This document shows, in pieces, positions 22,883-32,100 of a DNA stretch of 33,629 bases. Made by a program: the position numbers and the translations under genes. The notes under the pieces are model-generated. The model made no database searches and had not been told where the DNA came from. It was given only the letters and a program-made list of their open reading frames with translations. The first letter of the stretch is position 1; each line of letters begins with the position of its first letter. Origin of the DNA: Bacteroidales bacterium (GTDB taxonomy: Bacteria > Bacteroidota > Bacteroidia > Bacteroidales > Bacteroidaceae); contig SFCY01000005.1 in the NCBI GenBank assembly GCA_004558865.1, forward strand, positions 1-33,629, in the 5' to 3' direction.

Positions 22883-25423
22883 TTAAAAATGGTAGGTCAG
22901 CCCCACTTTCACCTCAAAAGTCTTGGCCATCACATTGGGATGGTAGGAATAGCGCGTGTGGCGATAGTAGTAGGAACTCGCGGCTGAGGCACTGAGCGCT
23001 CCCTTGAAGTCAAACTCCCACATCGTGGTGACTTCGGCCAGCTCGGCGTTGCCCTTGTCTCCCTGGGCATTGAGGTAGAGGGGATTCACAGTGGCGAGAT
23101 CCTTGCCCTCATAGCCTTTCCAAGTGAATATGCGGAAATAGTTGGCCTTGACGATGAATCGTCCAAAGTTGCGGAACTCAAGGTGGGTCTTCGACTTGAC
23201 GCTGAAGCCTGATCCCATGTTGTAGTCGCGGTCTATCACATTGTAGTAGTCGCTCTTCGTGCCGCCCAAGAGGATGCCGCTGAGGAACACGCGCTGCTCC
23301 AACTTGCTCAGGGCGCCCACCTGCGGAAACCTAAGTATGGCTCCGGGGCCGAATGACGCGGCCTCGGAGATACGGTAGGGGGTGAGCGACGTGCCGTTCT
23401 TCACAGGCTTTGAGTCGTAGTAGTTGAAATGCTGGAAGAAGCCCACCTCAAGCTCCAAGTTGTTGCGGGTCTCCACACTCTTTCCCCAGAGCCTGCCCAA
23501 GAGGTGGAGGCGGTTGATGAGCGGCTGGTTGGCCGAAAGGCCGAAGGTGGCCTCCGCATAGAAGAAGTCGTAGGGCGACGTGTGGTCGGCGTTCATCGCG
23601 TCGCCATACTCCAAGAACAGGTTGACGAAGGGGTTGAACTCCCCGCGGAAGAGTCCGCCGTCGTCGCTCAGATAGCGGGTGCCCACAGAGAGCGAGAAGT
23701 CTATGGGCAGACTGTCGCGGTCGTAGTAGTAGGGACGCTTCCGGTCCACGCGCCAAGCCTCGCCTCTGATGATGCGGTTGAAGCCTCCCATGAGGTTGAT
23801 GATGGTGGCTGCGGCCTCGCGCAGGAAGCGGCTGACCCCCCTGTCAGCATTGTTGAGGATGAGTTCACTGATGCGGTGTGTCACCTCGCCGATGGCCATA
23901 CCGCCACAAGTGGTGGCCATGACATCATTGATGGCGGGCGGCTCCACCTCGCCACAGAACTCCCACATCAGACTGCCGCAGAGGGCGTAAGGAGCACTCT
24001 GCCAGAAGGAAAGTCCGTTGGAGCGGGCTGAGTTGAAATAGAGATTGCCATGGTAGGGGTGGGCAAAGAGGTTGGTGGAGAACTGGTCGTTGTCCCACAC
24101 GAAGGCGTTGCGCCAGTTGCGGGCAATATCCTTGAAATTCACTTGCGCGAAGTCCTCGTTCATCACGAAGCGGTCGAAGCAGTGCACCAACACGTTGATG
24201 CCCGCGGCCTCGGTCGCAGCCAGCCAATAGTTTTTCCGTCCATCATTCCACTGGGCCAAAAGGCTGTCGGCCACCGAGGCGGGGCGGGGCTTAGGCCGGG
24301 GAATGTCGAACGAGGAGGAGCGGCGATGGGGCCAGAGGATCGTCAGCCCCGCTTGGGCTATCAGTTCATTCTTGTAATGGCGGTGGTGCCCGTAATAGTA
24401 GGTGTCGCCATAGCCCACAGAGGCAAAGGCACCGAGCGTCTTGTTGATGCGGTAGTCCACGTTGGCGTGCAGCTGTAGGGAGAAAAGGCGCTTGGGCTTG
24501 TTGCGGCTGTTCTCCTCAAAGGTCTCAATGTGGTAGTAGCCCACGTCGCCGCTCAGCGACCACCGCGGCGCAATGTTGAAATACTGGCCCAAGCGGTAGA
24601 ACACGGCTCCTGAGAATTTATGGTCCAGTCCCATATAGTGGGTGCCCACACCTATTATATTATAGGTTGAGCGGTTGCGGTAGCGCAATGCACTGTTGAA
24701 GATCGACGACGTGCCAAGGAAAGCCATGAAGTCGATGCGCGTCTTGGGATTGATGTTGACGAGTCCTATCTTGTGGGCCACGGTGTCGGTGGAATAGTTG
24801 AACACGCCCACCTGCCAACCGTTGTTATGGCTTGCCACCGAGTTGATGAACCCCACCTGCCAGCCGTTGAGCGTGTCGGCATAGTTGTAGCCGCTCACCT
24901 GCACCCCCGTGGCGTGGCCGGAGGCCACGTTGGCCAGAGCCGAAAGCTGTAGTCCATGGTCTATTCCCTTGGAGATGTTGGCCACGCCAGCTATCTGCAC
25001 GCCGCTCATGGGCTGCTCCACGATATTGACGAGCCCCGCCACCTGCACGCCCCTGAGCCGCGTGGCGTAGTTGGTGAGCGTGGAGGTCTGCAGTCCGCGG
25101 CTGGTTCCGCCCACGATGCTGCTCATGCCGGAGAGTTGCCATCCCCTCATGTTGCCCCAAGTGCTGGCCGTGAAGAGTCCGAAATTGAGGCCACGGGTGT
25201 CGCGGTGGACGCGGGCGGAGACAAGTCCGAGCTGTGCGCCGCGGAGCGAGTCTACATTGTCGAACAGACCAAGGTTGAACCGTGAGGTGAGGAGCGAGTC
25301 TGCCCCCCGATGGTTCCAGCCAAGGGCAATATTCTGACGGCGGTGGAAGAAGTCGCTCTGTGCGCTGACAGGCACAGCGACGACCCATAATAACAAGAAC
25401 AGAAGGGTGTGCAGTTGTCTCAT
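22883..25423 (-). CDS. Outer-membrane protein: 16-residue Gly repeats plus DUF3943
   Basis: An 846-residue envelope protein. A signal peptide (1-21, cleavage after VSA) is followed by about eleven repeats of about 16 residues at 62-222. Their core is G-hydrophobic-Q-hydrophobic-x-G-hydrophobic-x-N (for example GVQVAGLVN at 125 and GVQIAGVAN at 141), like the LA_2272-type surface repeats. Residues of about 230-360 look like beta strands. From about 400 to 560 lies a DUF3943-like segment (WDNDQFSTNLFAHPYHGN, SARSNG, WEFCGE). The C-terminal part is beta-rich and ends in Tyr-His-Phe, typical of an outer-membrane barrel. It has its own promoter and is the first gene of the unit with the Memo-AMMECR1 fusion (27 bp downstream) and amrS. 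Cargo or ligand is unknown. Confidence 0.8.
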   Translation of the reverse strand: MRQLHTLLFLLLWVVAVPVSAQSDFFHRRQNIALGWNHRGADSLLTSRFNLGLFDNVDSLRGAQLGLVSARVHRDTRGLNFGLFTASTWGNMRGWQLSGMSSIVGGTSRGLQTSTLTNYATRLRGVQVAGLVNIVEQPMSGVQIAGVANISKGIDHGLQLSALANVASGHATGVQVSGYNYADTLNGWQVGFINSVASHNNGWQVGVFNYSTDTVAHKIGLVNINPKTRIDFMAFLGTSSIFNSALRYRNRSTYNIIGVGTHYMGLDHKFSGAVFYRLGQYFNIAPRWSLSGDVGYYHIETFEENSRNKPKRLFSLQLHANVDYRINKTLGAFASVGYGDTYYYGHHRHYKNELIAQAGLTILWPHRRSSSFDIPRPKPRPASVADSLLAQWNDGRKNYWLAATEAAGINVLVHCFDRFVMNEDFAQVNFKDIARNWRNAFVWDNDQFSTNLFAHPYHGNLYFNSARSNGLSFWQSAPYALCGSLMWEFCGEVEPPAINDVMATTCGGMAIGEVTHRISELILNNADRGVSRFLREAAATIINLMGGFNRIIRGEAWRVDRKRPYYYDRDSLPIDFSLSVGTRYLSDDGGLFRGEFNPFVNLFLEYGDAMNADHTSPYDFFYAEATFGLSANQPLINRLHLLGRLWGKSVETRNNLELEVGFFQHFNYYDSKPVKNGTSLTPYRISEAASFGPGAILRFPQVGALSKLEQRVFLSGILLGGTKSDYYNVIDRDYNMGSGFSVKSKTHLEFRNFGRFIVKANYFRIFTWKGYEGKDLATVNPLYLNAQGDKGNAELAEVTTMWEFDFKGALSASAASSYYYRHTRYSYHPNVMAKTFEVKVGLTYHF

Positions 25424-25451
25424 TGCGCAGGTTGTCGTTTAGTTAGTTCTG

Positions 25452-25459
25452 CAAATATA
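25452..25459 (-). promoter_or_regulatory. -7 element of the barrel/Memo/AmrS unit
   Basis: TATATTTG on the minus strand is a perfect TAnnTTTG, 28 bases before the ATG at 25423. TTG-containing stretches lie upstream, with a TTG 17 bp away as the likely -33 element. No other -7 box is evident before the next two genes, so it probably drives all three. Confidence 0.6.
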
Positions 25460-25515
25460 CAACAAATCGTCCAAAACAAGGCTTCTTTTTGGGCTTTTCA
25501 AGAACTTCGGACCTT

Positions 25516-25561
25516 AAAAAAATGAAAACAGAACTGCAACCGCCATGGGTTGTAGTTCTGT
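25516..25561 (-). terminator. Rubredoxin terminator
   Basis: A 14-bp stem: the plus-strand arms 25528-25541 (ACAGAACTGCAACC) and 25548-25561 (GGTTGTAGTTCTGT) pair with one G-U wobble and a 6-nt loop. On the minus strand it is followed by TTTC and then seven T (25522-25516). It lies 26 bp beyond the rubredoxin stop. Confidence 0.8.
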
Positions 25562-25587
25562 TGTTGTCATAGGCTGGTGTGAAGGTA

Positions 25588-25752
25588 TTAATCCTCAACA
25601 GGGCTGAAATCCTCCTTGCCTACACCACAGAGGGGGCAGGTGAAGTCATCGGGCAGGTCCTCGAAAGCTGTTCCGGGAGCAATGCCATTGTCGGGGTCGC
25701 CTACTGCGGGATCATATATCCAACCACAAGTGTCACAAACGTACTTTTTCAT
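25588..25752 (-). CDS. Rubredoxin
   Basis: A 54-residue iron protein that carries single electrons in the cytoplasm, often to peroxide or oxygen-scavenging enzymes in anaerobes. The four iron-binding cysteines are in the two canonical knuckles: KYVCDTCGWIYDP (Cys6, Cys9) and CPLCGVGK (Cys39, Cys42). The length and the PGTAFEDLPDDFTCP stretch are fully typical. It is a single gene with its own promoter (TTTG-N20-TATCTTCG) and terminator. The redox partner is not in the window. It is read divergently from the phosphate transporter gene. Confidence 0.95.
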   Translation of the reverse strand: MKKYVCDTCGWIYDPAVGDPDNGIAPGTAFEDLPDDFTCPLCGVGKEDFSPVED

Positions 25753-25784
25753 AATTCAATTTTTTAGATGTTGATATTCGGCTG

Positions 25785-25816
25785 CGAAGATAGTAAAATA
25801 ATTCCAAAACAACAAA
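25785..25816 (-). promoter_or_regulatory. Rubredoxin promoter
   Basis: On the minus strand TTTG (25816-25813), a 20-bp spacer and TATCTTCG (25792-25785), one base off TAnnTTTG. The leader to the ATG is about 30 nt. The rest of the 25753-26079 gap holds only the transporter's promoter. Confidence 0.65.
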
Positions 25817-26040
25817 TGTTTTTTTCCCGATATAACAGATTTTCTCCATTTCCATCTTATTTTCGCTCTTGTTCAGAGCCACGCGTAAAGAGTGTCAGGG
25901 CGAAGCGGCTGCCATTGCCCCCTGCAAGGTCGCAACGAGAGAATCTCCCACATTTGCTGCGAATGGCAAATATGAACCATGAAAAGAGGGTTGTAATCTT
26001 ATTGTAACATGTGTTTAATCCGCCTGTAACAGCCATCCTA

Positions 26041-26048
26041 TACCTTTG
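26041..26048 (+). promoter_or_regulatory. -7 element of the phosphate transporter gene
   Basis: TACCTTTG fits TAnnTTTG, 31 bp before the ATG at 26080. The -33 region is AT-rich with no exact TTTG at 19-21 bp. No other regulatory site was recognised in the 25817-26040 stretch. Confidence 0.6.
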
Positions 26049-26079
26049 CGCCAAAGAAAAATCAAACAAATTTTAAGCA

Positions 26080-28356
26080 ATGGGTTCAATTTATCTAATC
26101 ATTGTGATTTTCCTGCTGATGCTTGCCGTTTTCGACTTGTTCGTGGGTGTGAGCAACGACGCAGTGAATTTCCTCCAATCTGCTATTGGCGCAAAGGTGG
26201 CCAAGTTTCGCACCGTACTGATCATAGCATCGTTCGGTGTGATTTTGGGCGCTGTCATGTCGTCGGGCATGATGGACGTGGCACGACACGGCGTGCTCAT
26301 GCCCACGCACTACTCCTTCCTGCAAGTGATGACAATCTTCCTGGCCGTGATGGTGACCGATGTCATCGTTCTCGACGTGTTCAACACGATGGGCATGCCC
26401 ACCTCCACCACCGTATCACTGGTGTTTGAGCTGTTGGGAGGTACGTTTACCATGGCCACGCTGATGGTGGCACAAGACCCCAGCCTCGACATGGCCGACC
26501 TCATCAACTCCAAGAAAGCCCTTGACATGGTGACGAGCATCTTCGCCTCGGTAGTAGTGGCCTTTGTCTTCGGTGTCATCGTGCAGTGGATTGCGCGTAT
26601 CATCTTCACCTTCAACTACCAGAAGCACTCGCGCTACACCATCGCCATCTTTGGCGGCATCGCGTTCACGGCCTTGTCGTACTTCATCTTCCTGAAGGGA
26701 TTCGGCAAGTCGCCCTACATTCCCGCCAACATCCGCGACTATATCAACGACAACATCAACCTGCTGATGGCCTACACGTTCGTCTTCTCGGCCGTGCTGA
26801 TGGAGGTTCTTTACCTAATGAAGGTCAACGTGTTCAAGTTCCTCGTGCTGATGGGGACGTTCGGACTGGCCATGTCGTTCGCATCCAACGACTTGGTCAA
26901 CTTCATCGGTGTGCCTTTGGCCGGCCTCGACTCCTACAGAGACTTCATGGCCAACAGCAACGGAACCGCACCCAGCGAGTTTATGATGAACTCTCTGATG
27001 GAGAGCGCCCAGTCGCCTGCCGCCTACCTGCTCGCAGCCGGAGTGATCATGATCATCGCCATGGCCACCTCCAAGAAGGCCCGCAACGTGATCAAGACTT
27101 CCGTAGACCTGAGTCGCCAGGAGGAAGGCGATGAGATGTTCGGCTCGTCGAGCGCGGCACGCAGTCTGGTGCGCTGCGCCCAAAGCGCCAACACTTTCGT
27201 GGCCAACCGCACTCCCGACAGCGTATGCGAATGGGTAGACTCCCGCTTCGACAAGAAGGACGCGGAACTCGACAACGGAGCCGCATTCGACGTGGTGCGC
27301 GCCGCCGTCAACCTCGTGCTGGCCTCCATGCTGATCACCTTCGGCACCAACCACAAGCTGCCGCTCTCCACCACCTACGTGACGTTCATGGTGGCCATGG
27401 GTTCCAGTTTGGCCGACCGTGCCTGGGGACGTGAGAGCGCCGTGTTCCGCGTCACGGGCGTGCTCTCCGTCATCGGTGGGTGGTTTATCACAGCCGCCGT
27501 GGCCTTCGCCTCCTGCGCCATCGTCTGCGCCCTCATGTGGTATGGTGGCATCGTGGTACAGGGCATTCTGATGGCCATCGTGGTATACCTGCTCATCCGC
27601 AGCAACCGCAACTTCAACAAGCACGCCAAGGACAAGAAAGAGAACGTGTTCCAGCTCATGATGCGCACCAAAGACCCGGAGATCGTCTGGGACCTGCTCT
27701 CCAAGCACTTCCGCCACAACCAGAGCGAGATGACCCAGTTTGCCTACGACGAGTATAATAAGGTGGTGGACGGATTCGAGAACAACCGACCGCGCTACCT
27801 GCGCCATGCCAACCGCGAGCTGCGCAAGAAGCAGATAGACCTAAAGAACGTGCGCCGCCAAGAGCTCCTTGCCCTGAGGCGTGCCCCCGAGCGTACGGCC
27901 ATGGAGCGCAACACTTGGTTCCACGTCTCCATCAACGCCAGCCAGCAATACATCTACTGTATCCTGCGCATGCTTGAACCCATCAAGGAGCACATCGACA
28001 ACAACTTCAATCCGCTGCCCCAGACCTACATCGCCGAGTATGAGCCCGTGCGCCATGGCATCAACGACCTGTTGAAGCAAACCGAGAGCCTCATCGCCAC
28101 AGGAAGGTTTGACAACTATCGCAGCGTGCTGGAGCAGGCCGACAACCTGAAAGACCAGTTGAGCGCCCTCCGCAAGAAGCACATCGACCGAATGCAGCGC
28201 TCCACCGACAACAATCTGCTGAAGATTTCGGTGGTCTATCTCAACCTGCTGCAGGAGAGCCAGCAATTGTTGAGCAACATGCGCCACCAGCTGCGCGGCT
28301 CGAAGAAGTTCACAGAGGAGGGAGTTTCCTCGTTTGACAACGACTTTGAGGATTGA
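26080..28356 (+). CDS. PiT-family inorganic phosphate transporter with helical C-terminal domain
   Basis: A 758-residue inner-membrane phosphate permease of the PiT type. The two inverted-repeat signatures are seen: GVSNDAVNFLQSAIG (23-37, with the SND in place of the usual AND) and TFGTNHKLPLSTTYVTFMVAMGSSLADRAWG (about 419-449, recognised in parts). About ten to twelve hydrophobic segments fill residues 4-515. Residues of about 515-758 are hydrophilic and mostly helical, with long charged helices resembling PhoU-like bundles, as in many Bacteroidetes Pit proteins. This is a likely cytoplasmic regulatory domain. A hydrophilic linker with a possibly soluble segment lies between helices near 340-405. 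The coding end is repeated downstream in degraded form (see the 28330 repeat). Confidence 0.85.
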   Translation: MGSIYLIIVIFLLMLAVFDLFVGVSNDAVNFLQSAIGAKVAKFRTVLIIASFGVILGAVMSSGMMDVARHGVLMPTHYSFLQVMTIFLAVMVTDVIVLDVFNTMGMPTSTTVSLVFELLGGTFTMATLMVAQDPSLDMADLINSKKALDMVTSIFASVVVAFVFGVIVQWIARIIFTFNYQKHSRYTIAIFGGIAFTALSYFIFLKGFGKSPYIPANIRDYINDNINLLMAYTFVFSAVLMEVLYLMKVNVFKFLVLMGTFGLAMSFASNDLVNFIGVPLAGLDSYRDFMANSNGTAPSEFMMNSLMESAQSPAAYLLAAGVIMIIAMATSKKARNVIKTSVDLSRQEEGDEMFGSSSAARSLVRCAQSANTFVANRTPDSVCEWVDSRFDKKDAELDNGAAFDVVRAAVNLVLASMLITFGTNHKLPLSTTYVTFMVAMGSSLADRAWGRESAVFRVTGVLSVIGGWFITAAVAFASCAIVCALMWYGGIVVQGILMAIVVYLLIRSNRNFNKHAKDKKENVFQLMMRTKDPEIVWDLLSKHFRHNQSEMTQFAYDEYNKVVDGFENNRPRYLRHANRELRKKQIDLKNVRRQELLALRRAPERTAMERNTWFHVSINASQQYIYCILRMLEPIKEHIDNNFNPLPQTYIAEYEPVRHGINDLLKQTESLIATGRFDNYRSVLEQADNLKDQLSALRKKHIDRMQRSTDNNLLKISVVYLNLLQESQQLLSNMRHQLRGSKKFTEEGVSSFDNDFED

Positions 28357-28436
28357 GAAAACACTCGTTCAAAACGACTTGGGGGGCCAACTCCGTTCGT
28401 TACAAACGACTTGGAAGATTAAATCCCGCTCGTTAT
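28330..28436. repeat. 33-bp-period repeat at the 3' end of the transporter gene
   Basis: The block beginning TCGTT...AACGACTT recurs at 28330-28356 (the last codons of the transporter), 28365-28390 and 28397-28422, with a fourth trace TCGTT at 28430. Spacing is 35, 32 and 33 bp. The third copy would read FVTNDLED-stop, close to the real end FDNDFED-stop. It looks like tandem duplication of the gene end followed by decay. Confidence 0.5.
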
Positions 28437-28455
28437 ATATTATTATAAACAGGAG

Positions 28456-28489
28456 AGGTCAGTCATGCGCGAGCATGGCTGGCCTTTTT
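28456..28489 (+). terminator. Terminator of the phosphate transporter gene
   Basis: AGGTCAGTCATGC (28456-28468) pairs with GCATGGCTGGCCT (28473-28485) through a 4-nt loop (GCGA) with two G-U wobbles, followed by TTTTT (28485-28489). It overlaps the last eight codons of the convergent TetR gene, so those codons double as the hairpin. Confidence 0.75.
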
Positions 28490-29146
28490 CGTGTGTGTCC
28501 CTTCCACCACTTGGGCAAGGGCCAGTGGGTTGGACTTGCCGTCGACGACAAGCAACTGGTGCATGGCCTCAACGACATGCTGCCGCCACGGCTCCATCAG
28601 CCGTTCGTCTACCTTGTCGCCCACAAACAGCTCCACGAGCGGGGCCGTGAGGAAGGGAATGGCCACAAGTCCATAGAAAGTGTAGAAGATGTAGGGCAGT
28701 GGCAGGCGGCGTATGGTTCCCGCGTCCATCTCGTGGCGAAGCGCTGTCTTGAGCGTCTCTATGTAGTCCCAGGAGTCGAGCTTCTCCAAGGTGGCGAACA
28801 GATGGCCGGCGTCGCGATGTATCTCGCGCGACATGAAGAGGGGCAACAGCGGCTCCCGCCTGAGTATGCCAAAATAGATGTCTACGATGTCGGCTATGCG
28901 CTCGTCGACGGTCTCCGTCCGCATCACCACATCCTTCATACGGGGTATGAAGTCGTGGAGGATGTCGGCAAACACGGCGGCGAAGAGCTTGTCCTTGGAG
29001 CGGAAATAATAGTTGAGCACGGGGCGGCTGATGCCCGCGGTCTGGGCTATCTCGGTCATGCAGGCCTCAGCGAATCCCTTCTCAACGAACACGGTCTTGG
29101 CAGCACGGATGATTTGCTGTTCTATATTCTTCTCTTCCATTTTCAT
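28463..29146 (-). CDS. TetR/AcrR-family transcriptional regulator
   Basis: A 227-residue TetR-type repressor (counting from 29146). The N-terminal helix-turn-helix is typical: IIRAAKTVFVEKGF, 'MTEIAQTAGISRPVLNYYFRSKDKLFAAV' (helices 2-4, recognised in parts) and an all-helical C-terminal ligand/dimer domain. The ATG at 29146 leaves 11 residues before the first helix; an in-frame ATG at 29167 and another at 29140 are alternatives. The start lies about 65 bp inside the end of the upstream 1426-residue gene in a different frame, so the two are transcribed together. The palindrome before that operon is the likely operator. The last codons form the terminator hairpin of the convergent transporter gene. 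Confidence 0.85.
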   Translation of the reverse strand: MKMEEKNIEQQIIRAAKTVFVEKGFAEACMTEIAQTAGISRPVLNYYFRSKDKLFAAVFADILHDFIPRMKDVVMRTETVDERIADIVDIYFGILRREPLLPLFMSREIHRDAGHLFATLEKLDSWDYIETLKTALRHEMDAGTIRRLPLPYIFYTFYGLVAIPFLTAPLVELFVGDKVDERLMEPWRQHVVEAMHQLLVVDGKSNPLALAQVVEGTHTKKASHARA

Positions 29147-32100
29147 GATTCGTGTCGTACATGTCATTAATGAATAGCAGGAGTCGGTTGGCGATGTTCA
29201 CCTCGCTGACACTGCTGTCGAAATCAAGCGAGAGGATGTTGAGCTGCGGATGGAGCTGGCGCAGCCTGTTCTCGATTCCCTTGGAGGCGATGTGGTTGGC
29301 GATGCAGCCAAAGGGCTGCAGGCTCACCACATGGGTCACTCCCCTCTGGGCCAGCGACGCCACCTCGCCGGCGATGAGCCAGCCCTCGCCAAACTGTGCG
29401 CTGAGGTTGATGGCGGGCTGGGCCAGCCGAGCCTTCTCGTAGATGCTCTCAAAGGGCATGTAGCGGCCAAAGGCGGAGCAGGCCTTGTCGAAGCGGCGCT
29501 CGCGCTTGGCTATCAGCTTGTCGGCCAGGCCCACGAGCCAGTCGGGCACCCGCTTCTTCTCCAAGTGCTTCTTGTGGTTGTCCCTCAAGTTGACGAAGCT
29601 CTGGAGGAAGAAGTCTGACAGCATGGGATAGACCACCTCCATGCCATGTTCCTCCAGCCATTCCACAACGTGTTTCTGGGCGAAGGGATGGAACTTGAGG
29701 AATATCTCTCCCACGATGCCCACGCGCGGAAGCTCACGGTCTGTGCTGATGCGCTGGAAGTCGGCGGCGGCTTGGCCCGCCACCTCGTAGAGCCCGGCGG
29801 TATGGCCGGCGAGGATCGTGTGTCGGGCCTGCCCCATCCAATGTCTGCACACGGCTGCGGCCTCGCCCTTGGAGCGTTCCCTCACCACTGCCGCGTGATA
29901 CATCTTGGCCATGGCGTCGGCGAAGAGCACGCCATCCACAGCCGGGCCCATCATCTTGAGCCAGTTGATTTTGAATCCCGGCTGGTTGTTCTCTATCCCC
30001 GATCCTGTGGCCACGGATATGACGGGCGTGTTGGTGTAGCCGTTCTCCATCAGGGCCTTGCGGATGAGGGGAATGTAGTTGCTGGCCCGGCACTGGCCGC
30101 CCGTCTGCGTCATGATGACCGCCGACGTGTCGGGGTCGTAGCGCCCGCTCTTGAAGGCCTTGATGATGTCGCCCACGATGAGCGTGGCGGGATAGCATAT
30201 CTCGTTGTTGCTCGACCTCAGGCCCCAGCCCACGGAGTCGGCGTCGGCCATGGGCAGCGATTCGGCGTCGTAGCCGGCCAGCTTCATCAGAGGCGGGATG
30301 AGCGGCGATATGAAGGGGGTGAAGAAAGGCATGAGAATCTTGCGTCCCCGCTCCCCACGGGTGAAGGGGGGCAGCGCGGCGACAGCCTCTGCCGGCGCGC
30401 CACGATGGCGTATGCCTATGCGCAGACTCTCAAGCAGGGAGCGCACCCTGAGCTTCAGCGAGCCGATGTTGTTCACGTCGTCTATTTTCAGCAGCGTGAG
30501 GTTCTTGCCCGCCTTCTTCAGCAGCGAGCGCACCTCGTCCACGAGGAATGCGTCGGGGCCGCACCCAAACGACGTGAGCTGCATCAGCTGCACGTCGTCG
30601 TCCTGCATGCAGGTCCAAAGCACAGCCTTCAATATTCTGTCGGGAAAAGCCCACTGCGAGAGATGGTTGACGCCCTCAAGCGGGATGTCGCTGCCACGCA
30701 CGATGTCGTCGCTGACCACGTAGGCTCCCAAGGCGGCTATCATCTCCGACACCTTGTGCTGGATGAGCGGGTCGGCATGGTAGGGTCGGCCGGCCAAGAG
30801 GATGACGGTCTTGCGCTTGGCGCGTGCCTCGGCCAGGATTTCCTCGTTGGCCTTGCGGATGTCGCGCTCCCACTGCCGCTGCGCCTCGCGGGCCTTGGCA
30901 AAGGCTGGGGCCACACGTTTGGGTTCCACGCCGACCGACCTCAGGTATTCCCTGCACTGCGCCAGGAGCGACTTCTCGTCCTTCATGCTGATGGAGGGCG
31001 AGTCGATGGGCACCCCGCCGCCCTGCACGCTGCGCACCACCTGCGAATAGCCCGTCACGATGGGACAGTCGTAGGTGTTCTGGGCATCGCCGTCGCGATG
31101 CTCAAACACCGTGAAGGGCATGAAGATTCGGTCCACGCCCTTGCGCACAAGGTCGTCGATGTGGCTGTGCACAAGCTTGGCGGGGAAGCAGATGTTGTCC
31201 GACATCACTTTGCCGGCACACTGCTCGTAGTGGGTGAAATTGGACACCTCCGATAGCACCACCTGCACTCCGCACTCGGAGAACAGCGTATGCCAGAAGG
31301 GAAAGTCCTCATACATGTTCAGACAGCGCGGAATGCCTATGGCCAATCGGCCGGGAGTCTTCTCTTCCGTCGGGCAGCGGTCAAAGAGCAGCGCCGTCTT
31401 GCGCTCATACACGTTCATGCCGCGCTCGGCTTCAGCCCCCTTGTTGTTGAACACCTTCTCACAGCGGTTGCCCGAGAAGAACACGCTGTCGTTGGCGAAG
31501 CGGTAGCGGGTCACGGCGCACTGGTTGACGCAGCCGTGGCAGTGGAGCTGGCGCGAGGAGTAGCTGGCGTTGCCTATCATCGCATCGAGGCTGAGGGGCT
31601 GGTGGGAGTCCATGCTCAGGGCGTAGAGCGCGCAGCCTATGGCCCCCATCAGTTCGGGACAGTCGCTGCGGAAGACCGTGGTGCCGGTGAGCAGTTCCAG
31701 CGCGCGCACGATGGAGTCGTTGCGCATGGTTCCTCCCTGCACCACAATCTTTCCGCCCAACTCTTCGACGCTCTTCAGCCGCAGCACCTTGTAGAGGCAG
31801 TTCTTCACCACCGAGTAGGCCAGTCCGGCGGCTATGTCGTCCATCTGCGCACCCTCGCGCAGCACCTGCTTCACCTTCGAGTTCATAAACACGGTGCAGC
31901 GGGTACCAAGGTCGCTGGGGTGGCGGGAGCGGCATGCGGCCTGGGCAAAGTCGTCCACCGAGGTGTTGAGCGAGCGGGCGAAAGTGCTGATGAACGAGCC
32001 GCAGCCCGACGAGCAGGCCTCGTTCACCTCTATCCTGTTGATGACTCCCCCGTCGGTGAAGATGGCCTTCATGTCCTGTCCGCCGATGTCGAGTATGAAC

